From NCBI GenBank assembly GCA_902702965.1, contig CACRXP010000151.1, positions 888,213 through 952,212 on the forward strand: a stretch of DNA of 64,000 nucleotides. The letters run 5' to 3'. Each line of letters begins with the position of its first letter. The first letter of the stretch is position 1. Source of the DNA: Spirometra erinaceieuropaei (taxonomy: Eukaryota > Platyhelminthes > Cestoda > Diphyllobothriidea > Diphyllobothriidae). Below the pieces are notes generated by a model. That model made no database searches, had not been told where the DNA came from, and worked only from the letters and a program-made list of their open reading frames with translations. The translations under genes and the position numbers were made by a program. Below, in pieces: positions 35,161-47,347 of this stretch.

Positions 35161-37600
35161 GCGAGGGCGGTGTGGGTGAAGGCTCCCTCGTTATAATCCG
35201 CTTCGTGCGCTGGTCACCGCCCCTTACCCACCCACCCACCTTCCAAAGGGGTGCTGCCTGTCGAGGTTGTCAAATGAAATTTTTGAAGAGACGAAGGTGT
35301 CGCTAATCTTATCGTGCGACCGATTAAGATTATAAACCGCGACGAAGGAGAACGGCGTGCTAAAATGTTTGTGGTTTGGTACAGGAAAGCAGCCAGGACC
35401 TCAAACGCGGTTCACGTTGACCGTGAAACCGTAGTTGAGACTGAGTACCCTCGTGGTAGCATCTCACTTATAGTGAACACGCAGGCAAACAGAGATGGAC
35501 ACAGGGACATAACGAGACCTGCAAGGAAGGCGAAACGGTCGGCTTCTGTGGGAAAAAGATATTGCGATAAGTATATCTTGATTATCAGGAACCCCGAACA
35601 CCAACAGAAAAATGTTTCTTGGCAAATATATCCCCTAGATTCATCAGGAAATATAAGTTGTAAACTTGTTGTGCGTGATAGATTTTAGGGGATACGCGTT
35701 TTTGACGCGACATTTGAACAAGGTGACAGACTAACTTTAAGCGATGTCTCTGACCAAACCTGCTGACGGTTAAATAAGCCCAGTATTGTATCGATTCGTT
35801 TTTTACAAGCCAAAATCGACACAAAGCGCAAATATCCGGCAAAGACTGTCTGATGATTAGCCCATTGCTGCGAGCTAGAGTAAAATTTTGTTAATGACTA
35901 GCCATCTGTTAGATTAAATGCCAAGCAAGAGTAAATCCTTTGAGTCGGTCGCAGCCACTTCGAAAAGCAGGCACTGAGAAAATAGCTTACGAGTCATCGG
36001 CAAGACTCAACTTGTGACAGTCGTGATCCCAGTCTTTCAGTCAAAGCAATATTCGCCTTCGACGTTGGGAGATTCGAACCGACAGATTTTACTTACTGAA
36101 ACATTTCCGTCAAAACTATTCATTGACAGTTCCTGGATCCGAAATAAAAAGTTACTCTAAAGAAAGCTGATGCTGTTAGGCTTAAATGGATGAATGCGAA
36201 TACCGGGCTTGAACAAAAAGGCACCTTATGTGAAATCTTACCATGAGAGGCGGAAGTTGGAGCATAATGGGACTGCATGTGTCAGTTACGGCGTTCCGAT
36301 CCTAAAATTTATATGCGACTAAAGTGAAGGGGAGAATGTGCTGTAAAAGTACTATCGACAGTGTGGATGACAAAGGTCCGCTTCTGTAAGGTTCCCACTT
36401 GAAAAGTGAAACAAATAGGATAACGGACCTTGTCCAAGTGTTTCCGCCTGTGAACTCTGACAGTTTCACACAGGTAATGGCTCGCCTAAGGATTATCTAA
36501 TGCTTCCAATGCAGAGAGGCAGATATACTTTCACTTCTCATGACGCCCGCTACCCAAATGATGGTCTATGCAAGCCACTTCATAGCTGACCGTCACTGAA
36601 AAAATCAACACAAAACAAGCGAATATATACAACACTGTGCCCGATTACAGGCGACTGGTTGTAAAAAAAGTTAAAGTTCCTGGGGGTTGAATCCCCTTGC
36701 ATATTTGACATTCCAACATTGCGCTGTCGGAGCTTTGCTTGAACTGCTGCATAAGCCTTCTACTCACACAGTCGACGAGTAGACTTTCTTTAGTAAGGCC
36801 AAACCCCACTGCACGTATTAGCCAGTCGTTTTTTTCTTTCAACTAGTTGACTAGATCAAAAAACATTAGATTCTGTTCGCTCATTGCCATGCAATTCAGT
36901 TAAGCCGGTCAAAAGTGTAACCACACATCAAAATAAGAAATAACATAGTGGACGCGATCTACAATACGCTCTTAAATTGGTTGTTTGCTCGCAAAATTTA
37001 AATAAGCAAATGCTTGCCCTCGCCCGCGAAGATTAAGATGTTTGTTCAGGTCTACCAGTTTTACGCGCATAGAGTAGACGTATGCACCGCAACATGTTAG
37101 GCTATCTGTAAGGAGAATTAGAGTGTCCGCATTCATTGTGCTCTTGTTTGAAATCATTTACCACCGTTAGGTCTGTCTATGTGACCTTTGCGTAAGTATT
37201 TCAACTTGTCAGACTTCAAACATTATTTGTAATTTGTCTGAAATGTTTGCCGTTTCTCCAGACTTTGTATGAGGACCGAATTCTCAAATGTTTTTCCCAG
37301 CGGACATCTGCAAAGAAGACTAATTAGCCAAAGCATGTAAGATCAGCCCCATGTCAGGATTGCTAAGAACAGAAATGTCAACGATGCCTATTTAGATCGA
37401 AAGTAATTAATAGTAGAGAACGTAGAATAAACAATAAATTAAAAGATGCTCGAGTACATCTCAGACGGCTTAAACGATGGGACGGGGGATTATTTGAATC
37501 AGTTTCACGAAATGCACAGGCGACGCTTGTAAAAGCAGGGCCTGTGGGTGAAATCTTTTCAGTTGCTAACGATGACGGAGTTTGGATGCCCTCCTACGTT
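35161..37600. other. No gene recognised
   Basis: Includes a 124-codon plus-strand frame (35314–35688, basic and unrecognised) and otherwise short frames. No repeat family identified. Confidence 0.4.
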
Positions 37601-37617
37601 AAGAAGGTCCTGCTACC

Positions 37618-38045
37618 TGAAGCGTGCCTGAGAAGGCCCGTTTCGAAATATTTACTCCAAGTCCGCGCATTAATTTCCTCGGAAATTAAACAAGGCAAGT
37701 TTAAACTGGAGTTTATATAGCAGAAAACACACCGGGAGAGCTGGGGGACCCACTGACGAGCCGAACCCCTCGCAGCTGCGTCTGGCAGCGGCAAAAGATT
37801 GGCGAAACACGCGTGTCTGGGCTTTTAGCTAATACATGTGTTGTTAGTACGGTAAATCATTGCACAGATCTATACTACTGGCTGCCTGTTGGCGGTTTGT
37901 GAATATTAAGCGGTTATTCCGCGGTAGCTGATGGATTTCAGCTCAAATATTCACATCAAAATTTGAAGCGTGCCTGAGAAAGCCCGTTTCGAAAGATTTA
38001 CTCCAAGTTCGCGCATTAATTTCCTCGGAAAGTAAACAAGGCAGG
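37618..38045 (+). repeat. Spaced direct repeat, two ~82-bp copies
   Basis: gaagcgtgcctgagaaggcc… at 37618–37699 and again at 37964–38045, about 90% alike over the length (both include cgcattaatttcctcggaaa), 346 bp apart start to start. The intervening sequence is unique. The copies could be ends of an insertion or a tandem duplication that has decayed. Confidence 0.8.
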
Positions 38046-39298
38046 TCCTGTATTTCTTCTGAAATACGACTCCTCTAAATGACTGCACTGGTCACCAGAT
38101 TTCGGGCGGTATTCTCTTAAATTTATTTTACGGTATCAACTAATTCGAAATATGATAAGAAATCTCATTTGGGAGCCCCAAAGTGAGGATCAATAAGACC
38201 AGATGTTTGTTTTAATCTCAACTTTATTTCGGCAGTACATACGAGTGGATTGATTTTAAACATTTAACCGCTACAGAACCGCCATTAATGCTTAGGGTAG
38301 CTGGCAAAAACATAACCTGTGGATAGCCAAACACATACATTGCAGTTATGGCCTACACGATATTATAAACGATTATTATATGACAAATTCCGCATTACAT
38401 GTTTGACTCATATGCCGTCTGATAACAACTCGTCATCCGTTGAAATAAGAGAAGCGCCGTATATGCCCACATTCAGTCACTTGACACGGTTGATTAACAG
38501 CGGTTTTCCAAACACATGGTCTTATTTTAGTTCTAACTGGCGACGACCTTCAGAAGAATACTAATATATCTTCCAACAGTGAGTCAGTAGGAATAGAGCT
38601 TCAGAAATTTATAAACACACTTTGTCAAGTGGTCCACTTAGAAAACTGCCTAGGAATGATTTTACGTTTAATACCATCAACAATAACATAGAGAGACGGT
38701 GAACGCGGACGGAAATTCTTATGATACAATTTCTTATTTTTGAGATTTATCGCACGCCCTACTCGTTCTTTACATGGGCATTTAGTCCGCATTTGTCGCA
38801 AGAAGACATCTCTGCGAAAGCAACGTTGACCTGCACACGAGTTTTATTATAGCGAGGATGACGTGCACAGCAGCAAACTCACGCTCTCTCCCACTTTTTC
38901 GGTTGTGTGATTCAGCCATGGAAGCTAAAAGTGTGTGAACAAGTGTATTACTTTCTCGATTTGCACATTATAAGCACGTGGTTGCATCTCAAAACAACTA
39001 AGATAAGACTTCATGTGCAGAGATTTTAGCATCCTCTACAGCCCCCGCACGAGGAAACTATCATTTAGCATTTATCTTGGGATCCCTAGCAGTGCCTAAG
39101 GGGTGTCAACAGGAGTAATATGTGCACCCACTCACATCTCCACAACTCTTCAGGCACAAAACTGCACCAAACAGACTGGAGACGAGACTGGGTGAAGAAG
39201 CTGCGTAGACGCTCAGTTTCCGTCCGACCCGTGCCGCACACACGCCACAAACAACTTACACTTTAATAAAAAGAAGAAGCGGTCGCTGGAACAAGGGC
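38046..39298. other. No gene recognised
   Basis: Short frames only; no domain or repeat seen. Confidence 0.4.
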
Positions 39299-39321
39299 TT
39301 TATTCGCCTTTGGCGAATAAA
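39299..39321. other. Perfect 10-bp hairpin upstream of Penelope fragment
   Basis: TTTATTCGCC, a three-base loop, then GGCGAATAAA. It lies about 100 bp before the first recognisable Penelope coding sequence. Function unknown. Confidence 0.6.
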
Positions 39322-39420
39322 CGCAGTTGCGTAAGGGCGCTATACCGGCGCGTTGAGACGCACTGCAGTGAAATGGAAGACAAGATTGCTGAATTACAAT
39401 ATCTTCGACAGGTAATGAGA

Positions 39421-40254
39421 GCCGATGTTTACCCGCGCAACTTTGTCAACCAGTGCATATGAAAAGGACACCAGAGACCAAATCCAACCGGCCCCAAATT
39501 TTGGCGGGTTCTTCCGTACGCGAAGAACGTCTTGGAAGCCGTCAGTCGTCTTCTCACTCCACTTGGAGTTGGAGTTGCACACAGGCGGGAAGCAGCCATT
39601 AGGTGCCAAGTCATGAGGCCAAAAGATCCGCTGCCATGGCAGGAAACGTCTGGAGTCGTTTGCCGGATCTGGTGTAGTTGCGGACAAAGCAATTATGTCG
39701 GAGAAACTGGGAGATTACTCCGTACGCGAATTGCCGAGCACGCAGCAGCAGTGAGGCGGGGAGACGCTAACTCTCAGGTGGCGGCACACTCGACGGGACC
39801 CGGCCATATTTTCAAATTTCAAGAGGCCGAAATCCTCGCAAGGGGTGACAACCGCGTGAGCCGCGAGCTGATCGAGTCATGGTTCTCAGGCCCGCAATCC
39901 ATCAACAAGCACAATGACCTCCCGGTACCATATTCCGTACTGCGATTTTTCCTGGGCAGGAGAATCAGTCACGTGGGGAGGGCGCGGGCGAGCAATCATC
40001 ACGGTGACAGTGAGCCAGTTTACCGAGCAATCGTCACACCAGCATCCAGCACGGATGACGAAATCGCGGCCATTAACGACTCGGACTCGGACCGCCAAGC
40101 CACCGCCGCATCAATTACGACCCCAGCGGCGATTGCGAGAACTGTTAATTGCAGTGCGCATACGGTCCCACGGCAGCCACGTGCTATAAATACTGCACTC
40201 CTGGTGCCACCAGCACCTTTATCTGCGAATGTCTCTGATGATGGATTCGAGTGA
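39421..40254 (+). pseudogene. Penelope-like element, GIY-YIG endonuclease end
   Basis: A single frame runs from ADVYPRNFVNQCI, through one TGA (39460s), to a stop at 40254. Order: NPTGPKFWRVLPYAKNV, LTPLGVGVAHRREAAIR, PKDPLPWQETSGVV, then the GIY-YIG-type core RIWCSCGQSNYVGETGRLLR (Y-V-G version) with RTRIAEHAAAVRRGD, HSTGPGHIFKF, and RELIESWFSGPQSINKHND, followed by a serine/alanine-rich C-tail. The catalytic arginine (R in RTRIAEH) and glutamate (ELIESW) positions look kept. The RT part is absent. This subfamily differs from the 30.6–32.5 kb copy. With a single visible stop it is the best-preserved mobile coding region in the window. Confidence 0.88.
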
Positions 40255-42260
40255 GAATCCGGAACGTCAGGCAAATAATTTCTTGTTCCAGTGATCGCAT
40301 CTTCATCTTCTGAACTGCTACCTGGAACTCGCCTGTTCGCTTCTATCAGCAGTGGTGCTTATTCTACGTCCAACTAGAAAAGACCCATGGATTTTCAGCC
40401 GCCTGCATCTTAGTCCGCTCGATGGTGGTGTCACTGACTGGCTTCATCCAGCCGACAGTCAGTGGATAAGGAGTCGCCTGCAAATGCAAATATTGACCCC
40501 CCAGATCGACCTCAGACGCCAAGTTGAGACAGTACCAGAGAGGACAACAGAAAATTTTAGAAGCGCCTTCTAGAACAACAAACAGATTTGCCCTAATATT
40601 AGCCTCTCTTAAAGGCTGCAAACCGGAGGACAACACGACGATCGATAGAGTTAGAGCATCCAGTGAGTAAGATAATGGAAGACTGTTGGTCAAAGGGGAG
40701 ACGACTCACCACTAGACACACTAGACGCTGCCGCTCGTAGACTGTAGATGGAAGTCCCTAAATACATTATCAGGTAAGAACGAATGCTGGGAATTGTTTG
40801 TAAGACTGGTAATTTTAACATGTACTGTGAGGCCCCTCCCTACACTCAGCCCTACCCCATTCGCGCTCAGGGATCATAACCCTCGAATATAGTGCTTTGA
40901 CCGAACAAGAAGTGCTGCGTAGGCAGTGTATAGTTCTTGCATCAGTTTCGGATGGTTGTGAAGAATGAAGCATTTCTTCTAGAAAGTACCGGGGCAACGA
41001 TAGGCTGTAGGACCCCCAAATAAATTCAGCTAGCCTGTGGACCGTGTCATACGTGAATGGTGGCAGTGGGGGTTTTACGGGTGGGGCAACACACAGGACG
41101 GAGAGCAAGAAGACAAAAACTAGATAAATTTCTGCTAAAAAATCTTGTCGCACGTTATCATTTGGCAAATAAAGTTAGCGCAATAATTAAAAAATAAACA
41201 AAAAGCATCTTTTAAAAGAGAATGGACTTTGAATAAAGTGCCGCTGGTAAGTTTACACTTTTTCAAGAAGGGAAGGGAATTTTGAACAATGGGCGCAGTA
41301 AATAATAAGTGGTGTTTACAGTCGTATTGAATTTTAGGGTATATTTTTGGAATTGCCATCTACTTAGGGGTCCTACAACCTATCGTTACTATTATCGGCA
41401 CTACTGTGATCTGAGAATAACTGTTTGGAAGTTTATTAGTCCTCAAATGCGATGTTTGAAAACGTGGACAAATTTGGTTTCAAAATTCACCAACTCTACA
41501 CTTTATAGTGAAAGCTTGCAGTGGCACCTAATGCTGGGAGTTTAGCTTACTTGCATAAGGTATTTCCCAAAGGCGTCGACAAGACCTTCGCATAACATGT
41601 CTAAATATGTCCTACATCCTAACTTATGCTTTTCCAGCGGGATCAGCAAGCCTGTAGGTAGGAGAAAGCGCATATACCCAAAGAAGGAAAGGAAACATGC
41701 CAGCATTTCTAATTTAAGACGGAATTATCTTGTTCTCTTGAGAATGCATTTTAAGGAAGGACACTTAATACAAAACAAATAATGGACATGCAGTTCGCTG
41801 AATGTCTTGAGAAACGCCTTGTTTTTAGGTAGTTCTGAAGAACCGACCCCAGTTGCACATTATAGAAGAAGTTATTTTTCAGTTGAGTTTGCCATGACTT
41901 CCAATGCAGATTGAACCTGACCAGAGTCGTGAGTTAAGTGTATAATGTGCCCTTTGCCAATTCACATGGGACTCGCATCAAACGGTCGTTTCGTTATATT
42001 TTAGACTGAAAGCAGATCGTGTAATAACTGAGGGATCGCCAGTTTCACTCTAGTAGGTCAACAATTGACAGCTGGCTCTCGTAGGGGCAAAGTAAAGTGC
42101 AATATTGAGGGGAGCCATATTAGGAAGGACTACTAATAACGTGGCGACTTGCAACTCATCAATCACCACATTGTCTTCACTTGTTCAGTTTACTCTAAAG
42201 TACCAGTCAGTTAATAAGTATAAGTTTCGGGTTTATAATACACAAAATGTCGATCACGAC
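40255..42260. other. No gene recognised
   Basis: Near 40303–40352 a ~50-bp segment (cttctgaactgctacctgga…) recurs at about 44960–45010. The sequence gtaggaccccc with its neighbourhood (about 40995–41025) has an inverted partner near 41355–41395. No coding gene placed. Confidence 0.4.
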
Positions 42261-42269
42261 AATTGCAAC

Positions 42270-42650
42270 ATCGCGGACGCTGATGTCCACCATCTGCCCC
42301 ACAACAGGGTGAGCGCAGGTTCAGGAACTTGTACGTGAATTATGTTGCAATGATAGTGACCGGTGCTGCACCTACCTTACTTTCGCCTCCCTTACCAACC
42401 TGAGCCTGTCGTCCGGACAGAGTCAATAAGATCGGAGGCATGATCAGGCGCAGAGACTGAGAAAGTTAAACAGTCTGTCTACGCGTCCCATACGCGACTG
42501 ATCCGCGCGCGATGGACCAGGTTTCACCCAAACAACAAAAGGACGACCCTGATCCCATCTGGCTAGGCGTCCTGCAGAGGCCACATTAAGAAGGAGGCAT
42601 TTCAGACTGTCTCTCCGCCTTGAGAAGAGGACAGAATTACACCGTCAGTT
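42270..42650 (+). repeat. Diverged relative of the 49.8/59.6-kb repeat
   Basis: gctgatgtccaccatctgcc and the following tract, with cctaccttactttcgcctcc, resemble the start of the 49770 and 59610 repeats in order and spacing, but similarity is patchy. Assignment is tentative. Confidence 0.4.
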
Positions 42651-43054
42651 AACTGCCTTCCAAACCACACTGTTTTACGCCTCGTGATATTTTGGAAGCG
42701 TGTCCCATTGGTTCTGAAAAAGAAATGCGTTGAAGTGCTGTGTGGACACAGTCCCCAAAGTCGAGCTCACCCCCTCTCTAAAGCACTAGTCCTCTGTCGA
42801 AGTCGGCCAGCCACTTGATGCAGGGATTAGGCGCAAGTTACTGGTAGGGCACGAACCCGCGCCTAGGCGCGTCCCCAAATTCCCCCTGTGGGACAATTGT
42901 TATAGTTGCACAGCCCAAGTAACGCGTGCCATGTCCTTATCAGTGTTGGTCTAGCGTTTCTTCCGCGTGGCTCGTTGTTAGGGCGTGTTCTCTTGCCTAA
43001 TGCGATATTGTCAAAATAATTTGAAATTTTGCACATGATCTGAGATACGATATA
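42651..43054. other. No gene recognised
   Basis: GC-richer spacer before the palindrome; no feature seen. Confidence 0.4.
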
Positions 43055-44040
43055 CAGTGCGTGACAGATCTCATGAAATGTTGGCCAAACTTCGGAATGC
43101 CTTTCCGATTAGGAAGGATTTCTTAAGTGGGGCTGTTATACTGATTATCATGCAGCATAACCCTATAACGTTTCGGACTAACCAGGATGTCGGCCTTTGA
43201 ATGCCCTTTTTGACCTCCTACAGAAGCCACGCTCTGAAAAAAATGACTACTTAATTAGCATGCATTTGTCCTATTGATTTTCAGTGGTCTTATAAATTCA
43301 AGCATATTTTATAGAAAACTTGCACAAAGTATGCCTTATTTTGTTCATTTGGAAGGAAATCACATTGTCTTTATATTTTATGCCCGAAGAAAGTGTGTAT
43401 TTAGGTGTTAAAAGTTTCTTATTATGAGATTTGTAAGACCGTGAGATGTCTATGCATGCAAGACCACACATGTCCGTTTACTAATGCTCCTCATTAAATG
43501 TACAAGACAGTCCGTATCCATTGCAAAATTTCATCAATTCTATGTGGTATCCTCTTAAAAACAAAGAGGAATATATGATTTTCCTTACGCGGAAAAAATG
43601 CACCTCGTAGACTGAAATATCTAAACGCTGATGCAATGGCAGATCAGGCTGAAAATTATTCGAGAATTGGGAAACTTTTTTAAAACCTAAATACGCAATT
43701 TCTTCGGGCATAAGATATAAAGACCATGTGATTTCCTTCCAAGTGAGCAAAATAAATCACAATTTGTGTAAATGTTTTTATAAAATATATTTGAATTTAT
43801 GAGACCATCAAAAATCAATAGGACAAATGCATGCTAATTTAGTAGTCGTTTTTTTCAGAGCGTGGCTTCTATAGGTCGGAAAAGTGCATTCAAAAGCCGA
43901 AATCCTGATGAGTCCGAAATGTTATAGGATTATGCTGCATAATAATCAGTATAACAACCTTACTCAAGAAATCCTTCCAAATCGGAAAGGCATTCCAGAA
44001 TTTTGGCCAACGTTTTCTGAGATCGGTCACGCATTGCATC
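43055..44040. repeat. Long palindromic (foldback) repeat, copy C (best preserved)
   Basis: The arms run from the ends (gtgcgtgacagatctcatga on the left; tgagatcggtcacgcattgc on the right) inward with few gaps to about 43430 and 43660. They share tggaatgcctttccgat-type blocks, ttatactgattatcatgcag / ctgcataataatcagtataa, aattagcatgcatttgtcct / aggacaaatgcatgctaatt. Total length is near 1 kb with a central unpaired stretch of roughly 200 bp. The 89-codon minus-strand frame inside (43481–43750) follows from the repeat. Confidence 0.92.
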
Positions 44041-44429
44041 TGCGGCAGGTCAAGTGGTTCAAAAGCCCTTCTGTGACTCGCATTAAGGTAGTAGTTCCAT
44101 AATTTATGTATTGGACAGAACCGCATTGTTTCCAGATATATTTTGCAGAAAGGAGATTTTTGAAGTAGAAAGGTCCACAATGCCAGAACTGCAATCTGAG
44201 AACCAGAAAGCGGTACACTTGCAATGATAATTTAGCTGTCGGCTTTCCTATATTTACTAGCATATGGCTACAGGGACGGTTAACTGTGGTACTCATACGG
44301 AAAACTTCCAGTCAGAAGAATCGCTGTGACAGGACGCTTATTCGTCTGATATTTCGGATTGCCACTCGGATTCTTCACCAAAACAGTCGCCGGTAAGGGA
44401 GCGGTGGGCGAACAAGGGGTGAAGTATTT
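44041..44429. other. No gene recognised
   Basis: Overlapping short frames on both strands; nothing assigned. Confidence 0.4.
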
Positions 44430-44775
44430 GTAGGACGCAGCTGCCTCGCAACCACATACTTATCACAATCACAGGTGGTCGTAATTGGTACGATGATGAC
44501 TGCGCGACTGCATCCACCTCGTTAATTGTTGAAATTTCGCCACCGGTGTTGATTAGTGACGTGATAGTCACTCGACCACTTGGCCCCCCGATACTGTAAC
44601 TAGAAGCGGCATTCGCTCACGCCCTCACCCGTGATTAATCAATCTATTCAGTTAGGGTTTGGACGCTGAACTTGAAGGGGGAGGTCACTGTGTTCGTTAA
44701 TGCACTGCAGGCCGGAGAACCATGATTCAAGCAGCCCGCAGCTCACGTGGTCGTCTACTCTCACGAGAATGTCGG
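44430..44775 (-). pseudogene. Penelope-like element, GIY-YIG 3' fragment
   Basis: In minus orientation, gaccacgtgagctgcggg… parallels aaccgcgtgagccgcgagct in the 39.4–40.25 kb copy. Translation gives LLESWFSGLQCINEHSDLPL against RELIESWFSGPQSINKHNDLPV. Similarity continues patchily into the C-tail (around the ataacgaggtggatgcagtc region). Same subfamily, opposite orientation. Confidence 0.75.
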
Positions 44776-46485
44776 CCTCATCTGAATTCAATGTGTGAGA
44801 ACCTCAGAAACGTCGTCATTCTTCCTTACTGTTGTTATACTCACGGCTATCTTAAAAACAGCGCGCTTTCTGTGCGTCCTCACCATTCTTTGTAACTACC
44901 ACGGACGATGGCTTCGAGAAAAGACCAGAAACATCTGTGTCTTGCATCAGCAATTGGATCTCAGTCTTCTGAACTGCCTCCTGGAACTCGTCTCTTCACT
45001 TCCATCAGTAAACTGCGGTTCCTTAATTTGTGCATGTGACTGCTACAGAAACGCATCACAAGTTTTGGTTTAATAACAGTCTGGCAAAAATCAATCGATG
45101 CCTCGGTCATAACCCAGTGCACCTGGAAAATCGTCTTCCACCTGCGGTGAATGCGTGGCATGAATTTTACCCCTTTTGTAATCCTGTCTTTATCCATCCT
45201 AAGAGATATAGTAACTTATGAATTGCAGTCAAGAGCTCTCCCTACTTAAACATCATCGTAGATTGGTCGGGTATGAGTGATTGATAACGCGAACCGTTAG
45301 AACGCGCGCTACTCGTACACAGTCATTAATGAAATTAAGTCGAAAGTATACCAAGATGTCGGAAGATTTTATGCAACACGAAATGTTTTTTTGATATTTT
45401 TGTGAAATTAATTTTATTAAGACTGAGATTTGATTGTCTTGTTAAAGTAAGCCCATGAAAAAGGAAGTTTCATTTTATGGTTTTTGAAAGGATTACATCT
45501 TTATATATGTGTCAAGTATTGCCGAATTAGTTACACCGCAGCTGGAACTGTGGAAAATTAGAGCAACCTTCAAAACTATGTATAAAACGAAAGCCTCTTT
45601 TCTTTATAGATCGTCGTGCAGAGAGCCCATGCGGTACTCATACCTCAAAGATTGCTACTATACAACAGGGAAGAAGATTATGAAACGGACCCTTACAACC
45701 CCCAAGTATCCCTTGATTTGCAGAGGTGTCTGGCTGTGCAGAAGACTGATGGCGGCGCCAAAAATCCTGATTTCATACTGCTTGTACGTTAAGTCATCTT
45801 AATTCACAGTGACGTAATCTCGCAAGAATTTGCGAGCAAAGTTTTCGAATACTTTGACTGCAAGAAATGTGCTGCTGAACCACCCAAAGTACTTTTCGGC
45901 TTTGGTATTTGACATCAGCATTATAGAATGCTGACCTGTTATGTTTTGTTCTTCTTTTTATCATTTGGACTTTTGCCAATATTGATACCTCCACTAAAAG
46001 TACAACAAATGTGTGGACGCCCAGTAACTACCCTTACAGATGCTAATGCCATTAATTATTATTTCTACTGCGGTCATTACTACGACCACTGCATACTACC
46101 ACATAATAATGCTACTACTGCTACTCAAAATAATACTGTTGGTAATGACAAGAATGACAAAAATAATAACTCGGGTGCCTGCTTCGTCATTCCTGCAAAT
46201 GACCGAATAGATATCGGTGTTGCCGATTGAACGGCTAGTTCATATTCTTCACATAAACTGGTTTATTTTTACGTCTGTGCAAATCAAAGTCAAACAGAAT
46301 GTGACCAGATAGGGGTTTAAGCAAGAGTTACATGAAGCAGGGAAGTGAACTTCAAACCTCTGGCTCTATACGTTTGGACTTCAGTGTCTCTACATACATA
46401 CACACGGAAGGAGTGAGTTCCGTAAGAACGATCGGTCAGCGCCCCTATACCATTAGATATTCCCGATCGAAACCGACAGGACAAC
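44776..46485. other. No gene recognised
   Basis: Short open frames. The 100-codon ATG frame at 45928–46230 begins with a hydrophobic stretch but is low-complexity (ACT/AAT-rich) and is not called. 46060–46180 is AT-rich simple sequence. Confidence 0.4.
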
Positions 46486-46735
46486 GGGCCCTTGGCCCAG
46501 TGGTTGAAGGCGTTGGACTTCTAACATAGAGGTCGCGAGTTCGAGCCTCGGGTGTCCCACACTTCGGGGTTGGGTATGACTGGCTGACAACGGCTAATAA
46601 GCCAAAAATGGCCATTCCAGTCTCCCTTGTCCTTGTCGGTAATAATATTCGGCCTATATCGCGCGCCGCTATGCGGCTGTTGGTTGGGATCCAGAGAGCT
46701 CCCATAAGGTGCAACGTAACGAGTGAGTTGCCCAA
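46486..46735 (+). mobile_element. Second tRNA-headed SINE family
   Basis: Positions 46486–46558 form a tRNA-like head: GGCCCAGTGGTTGAAGGCG (A-box-like), a TTCTAA anticodon-loop-like segment and CGAGTTCGAGCCTCG (B box with a 4-bp T-stem). The acceptor stem is mispaired. A non-tRNA body follows (aacggctaataagcc, gccattccagtctccctt, gcgcgccgctatgcgg). Unrelated in sequence to the SINE at 2.1, 27.4 and 47.1 kb. Confidence 0.6.
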
Positions 46736-47094
46736 ATACTACACCTAATTGAGTGTTTCATTAATCGATAAATTTAGCAAGTGCCTACCCTCTTCAGTTA
46801 GTGGTGCTATGGTAGATTTAAAAATATGCTTATTGACAATCATACGCTCACACTGATTCCGCATGTTTCCAGCATAAAGAGTTGCAAGGTTCATTTTATT
46901 ATCCCAGCTGTTTAAATGATGACATTACCGATAGAAAGGTTATATTTTCTTTAATGTTCTCTGGATTTCAACCTGTTAACTGACAGCAGATTGTTCAAAA
47001 AATTAATGCTCGTGAGCGTATGCACATAGGTGATGTTTGATAAGCGCTTAAGAACCAAGTTTTAATTACATGTCAACCCAGAGCCAGTTTAATA

Positions 47095-47215
47095 ATCCAC
47101 TCGGCCCAGTCGTGCAAAAAATCAGGGACTTCGGTGGAATTCGAACTAACGGTAGTAACGGCAAGTCTTTAGTACAGCTAACTTTCAAGCCACCTGAGCC
47201 AGGAGGCCCCGTCGG
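47095..47215 (-). mobile_element. tRNA-derived SINE, copy 3
   Basis: Minus orientation: GGGGCCTCCTGGCTCAGGTG, CTAAAGACTTGCCGTTACT, GTTCGAATTCCACCGA, then TTTTTTGCACGACTGGG, the same order as copies 1 and 2. More diverged. It lies about 130 bp before the acceptor of the PH-like exon at 47348. Confidence 0.7.
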
Positions 47216-47347
47216 GAGCTGTAAGTTTAAGTAAATTAGGGTCATATAAATTATTTGAATCTGTCAAAAACACCTACCACTTAAATAGTTCCCAACTTTT
47301 CGTCTAACCCCTGAGTGCGTAAATTGGATCTCTACTTATTGTTGCAG

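Noticed and set aside
40235..40265. Hammerhead-ribozyme-like CTGATGA box with a 6-bp stem (GGATTC/GAATCC) and GAA at the end of the Penelope ORF
   Set aside because: Penelope-like elements can carry hammerheads, but here the base after GAA is C, there is no third helix and no placed cleavage triplet, and it overlaps the coding end.
43481..43750. 89-codon minus-strand frame within palindrome C
   Set aside because: Lies across the repeat; not kept open in the other copies.
43900..43930. CTGATGAGTCCGAAA in palindrome copy C, similar to a hammerhead core
   Set aside because: Stem II is effectively absent, the other helices are 2–5 bp, and the other palindrome copies do not conserve the CTGATGA part.
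45928..46230. 100-codon ATG frame with a signal-peptide-like start
   Set aside because: Low-complexity ACT/AAT-rich sequence downstream and no splice or homology support.
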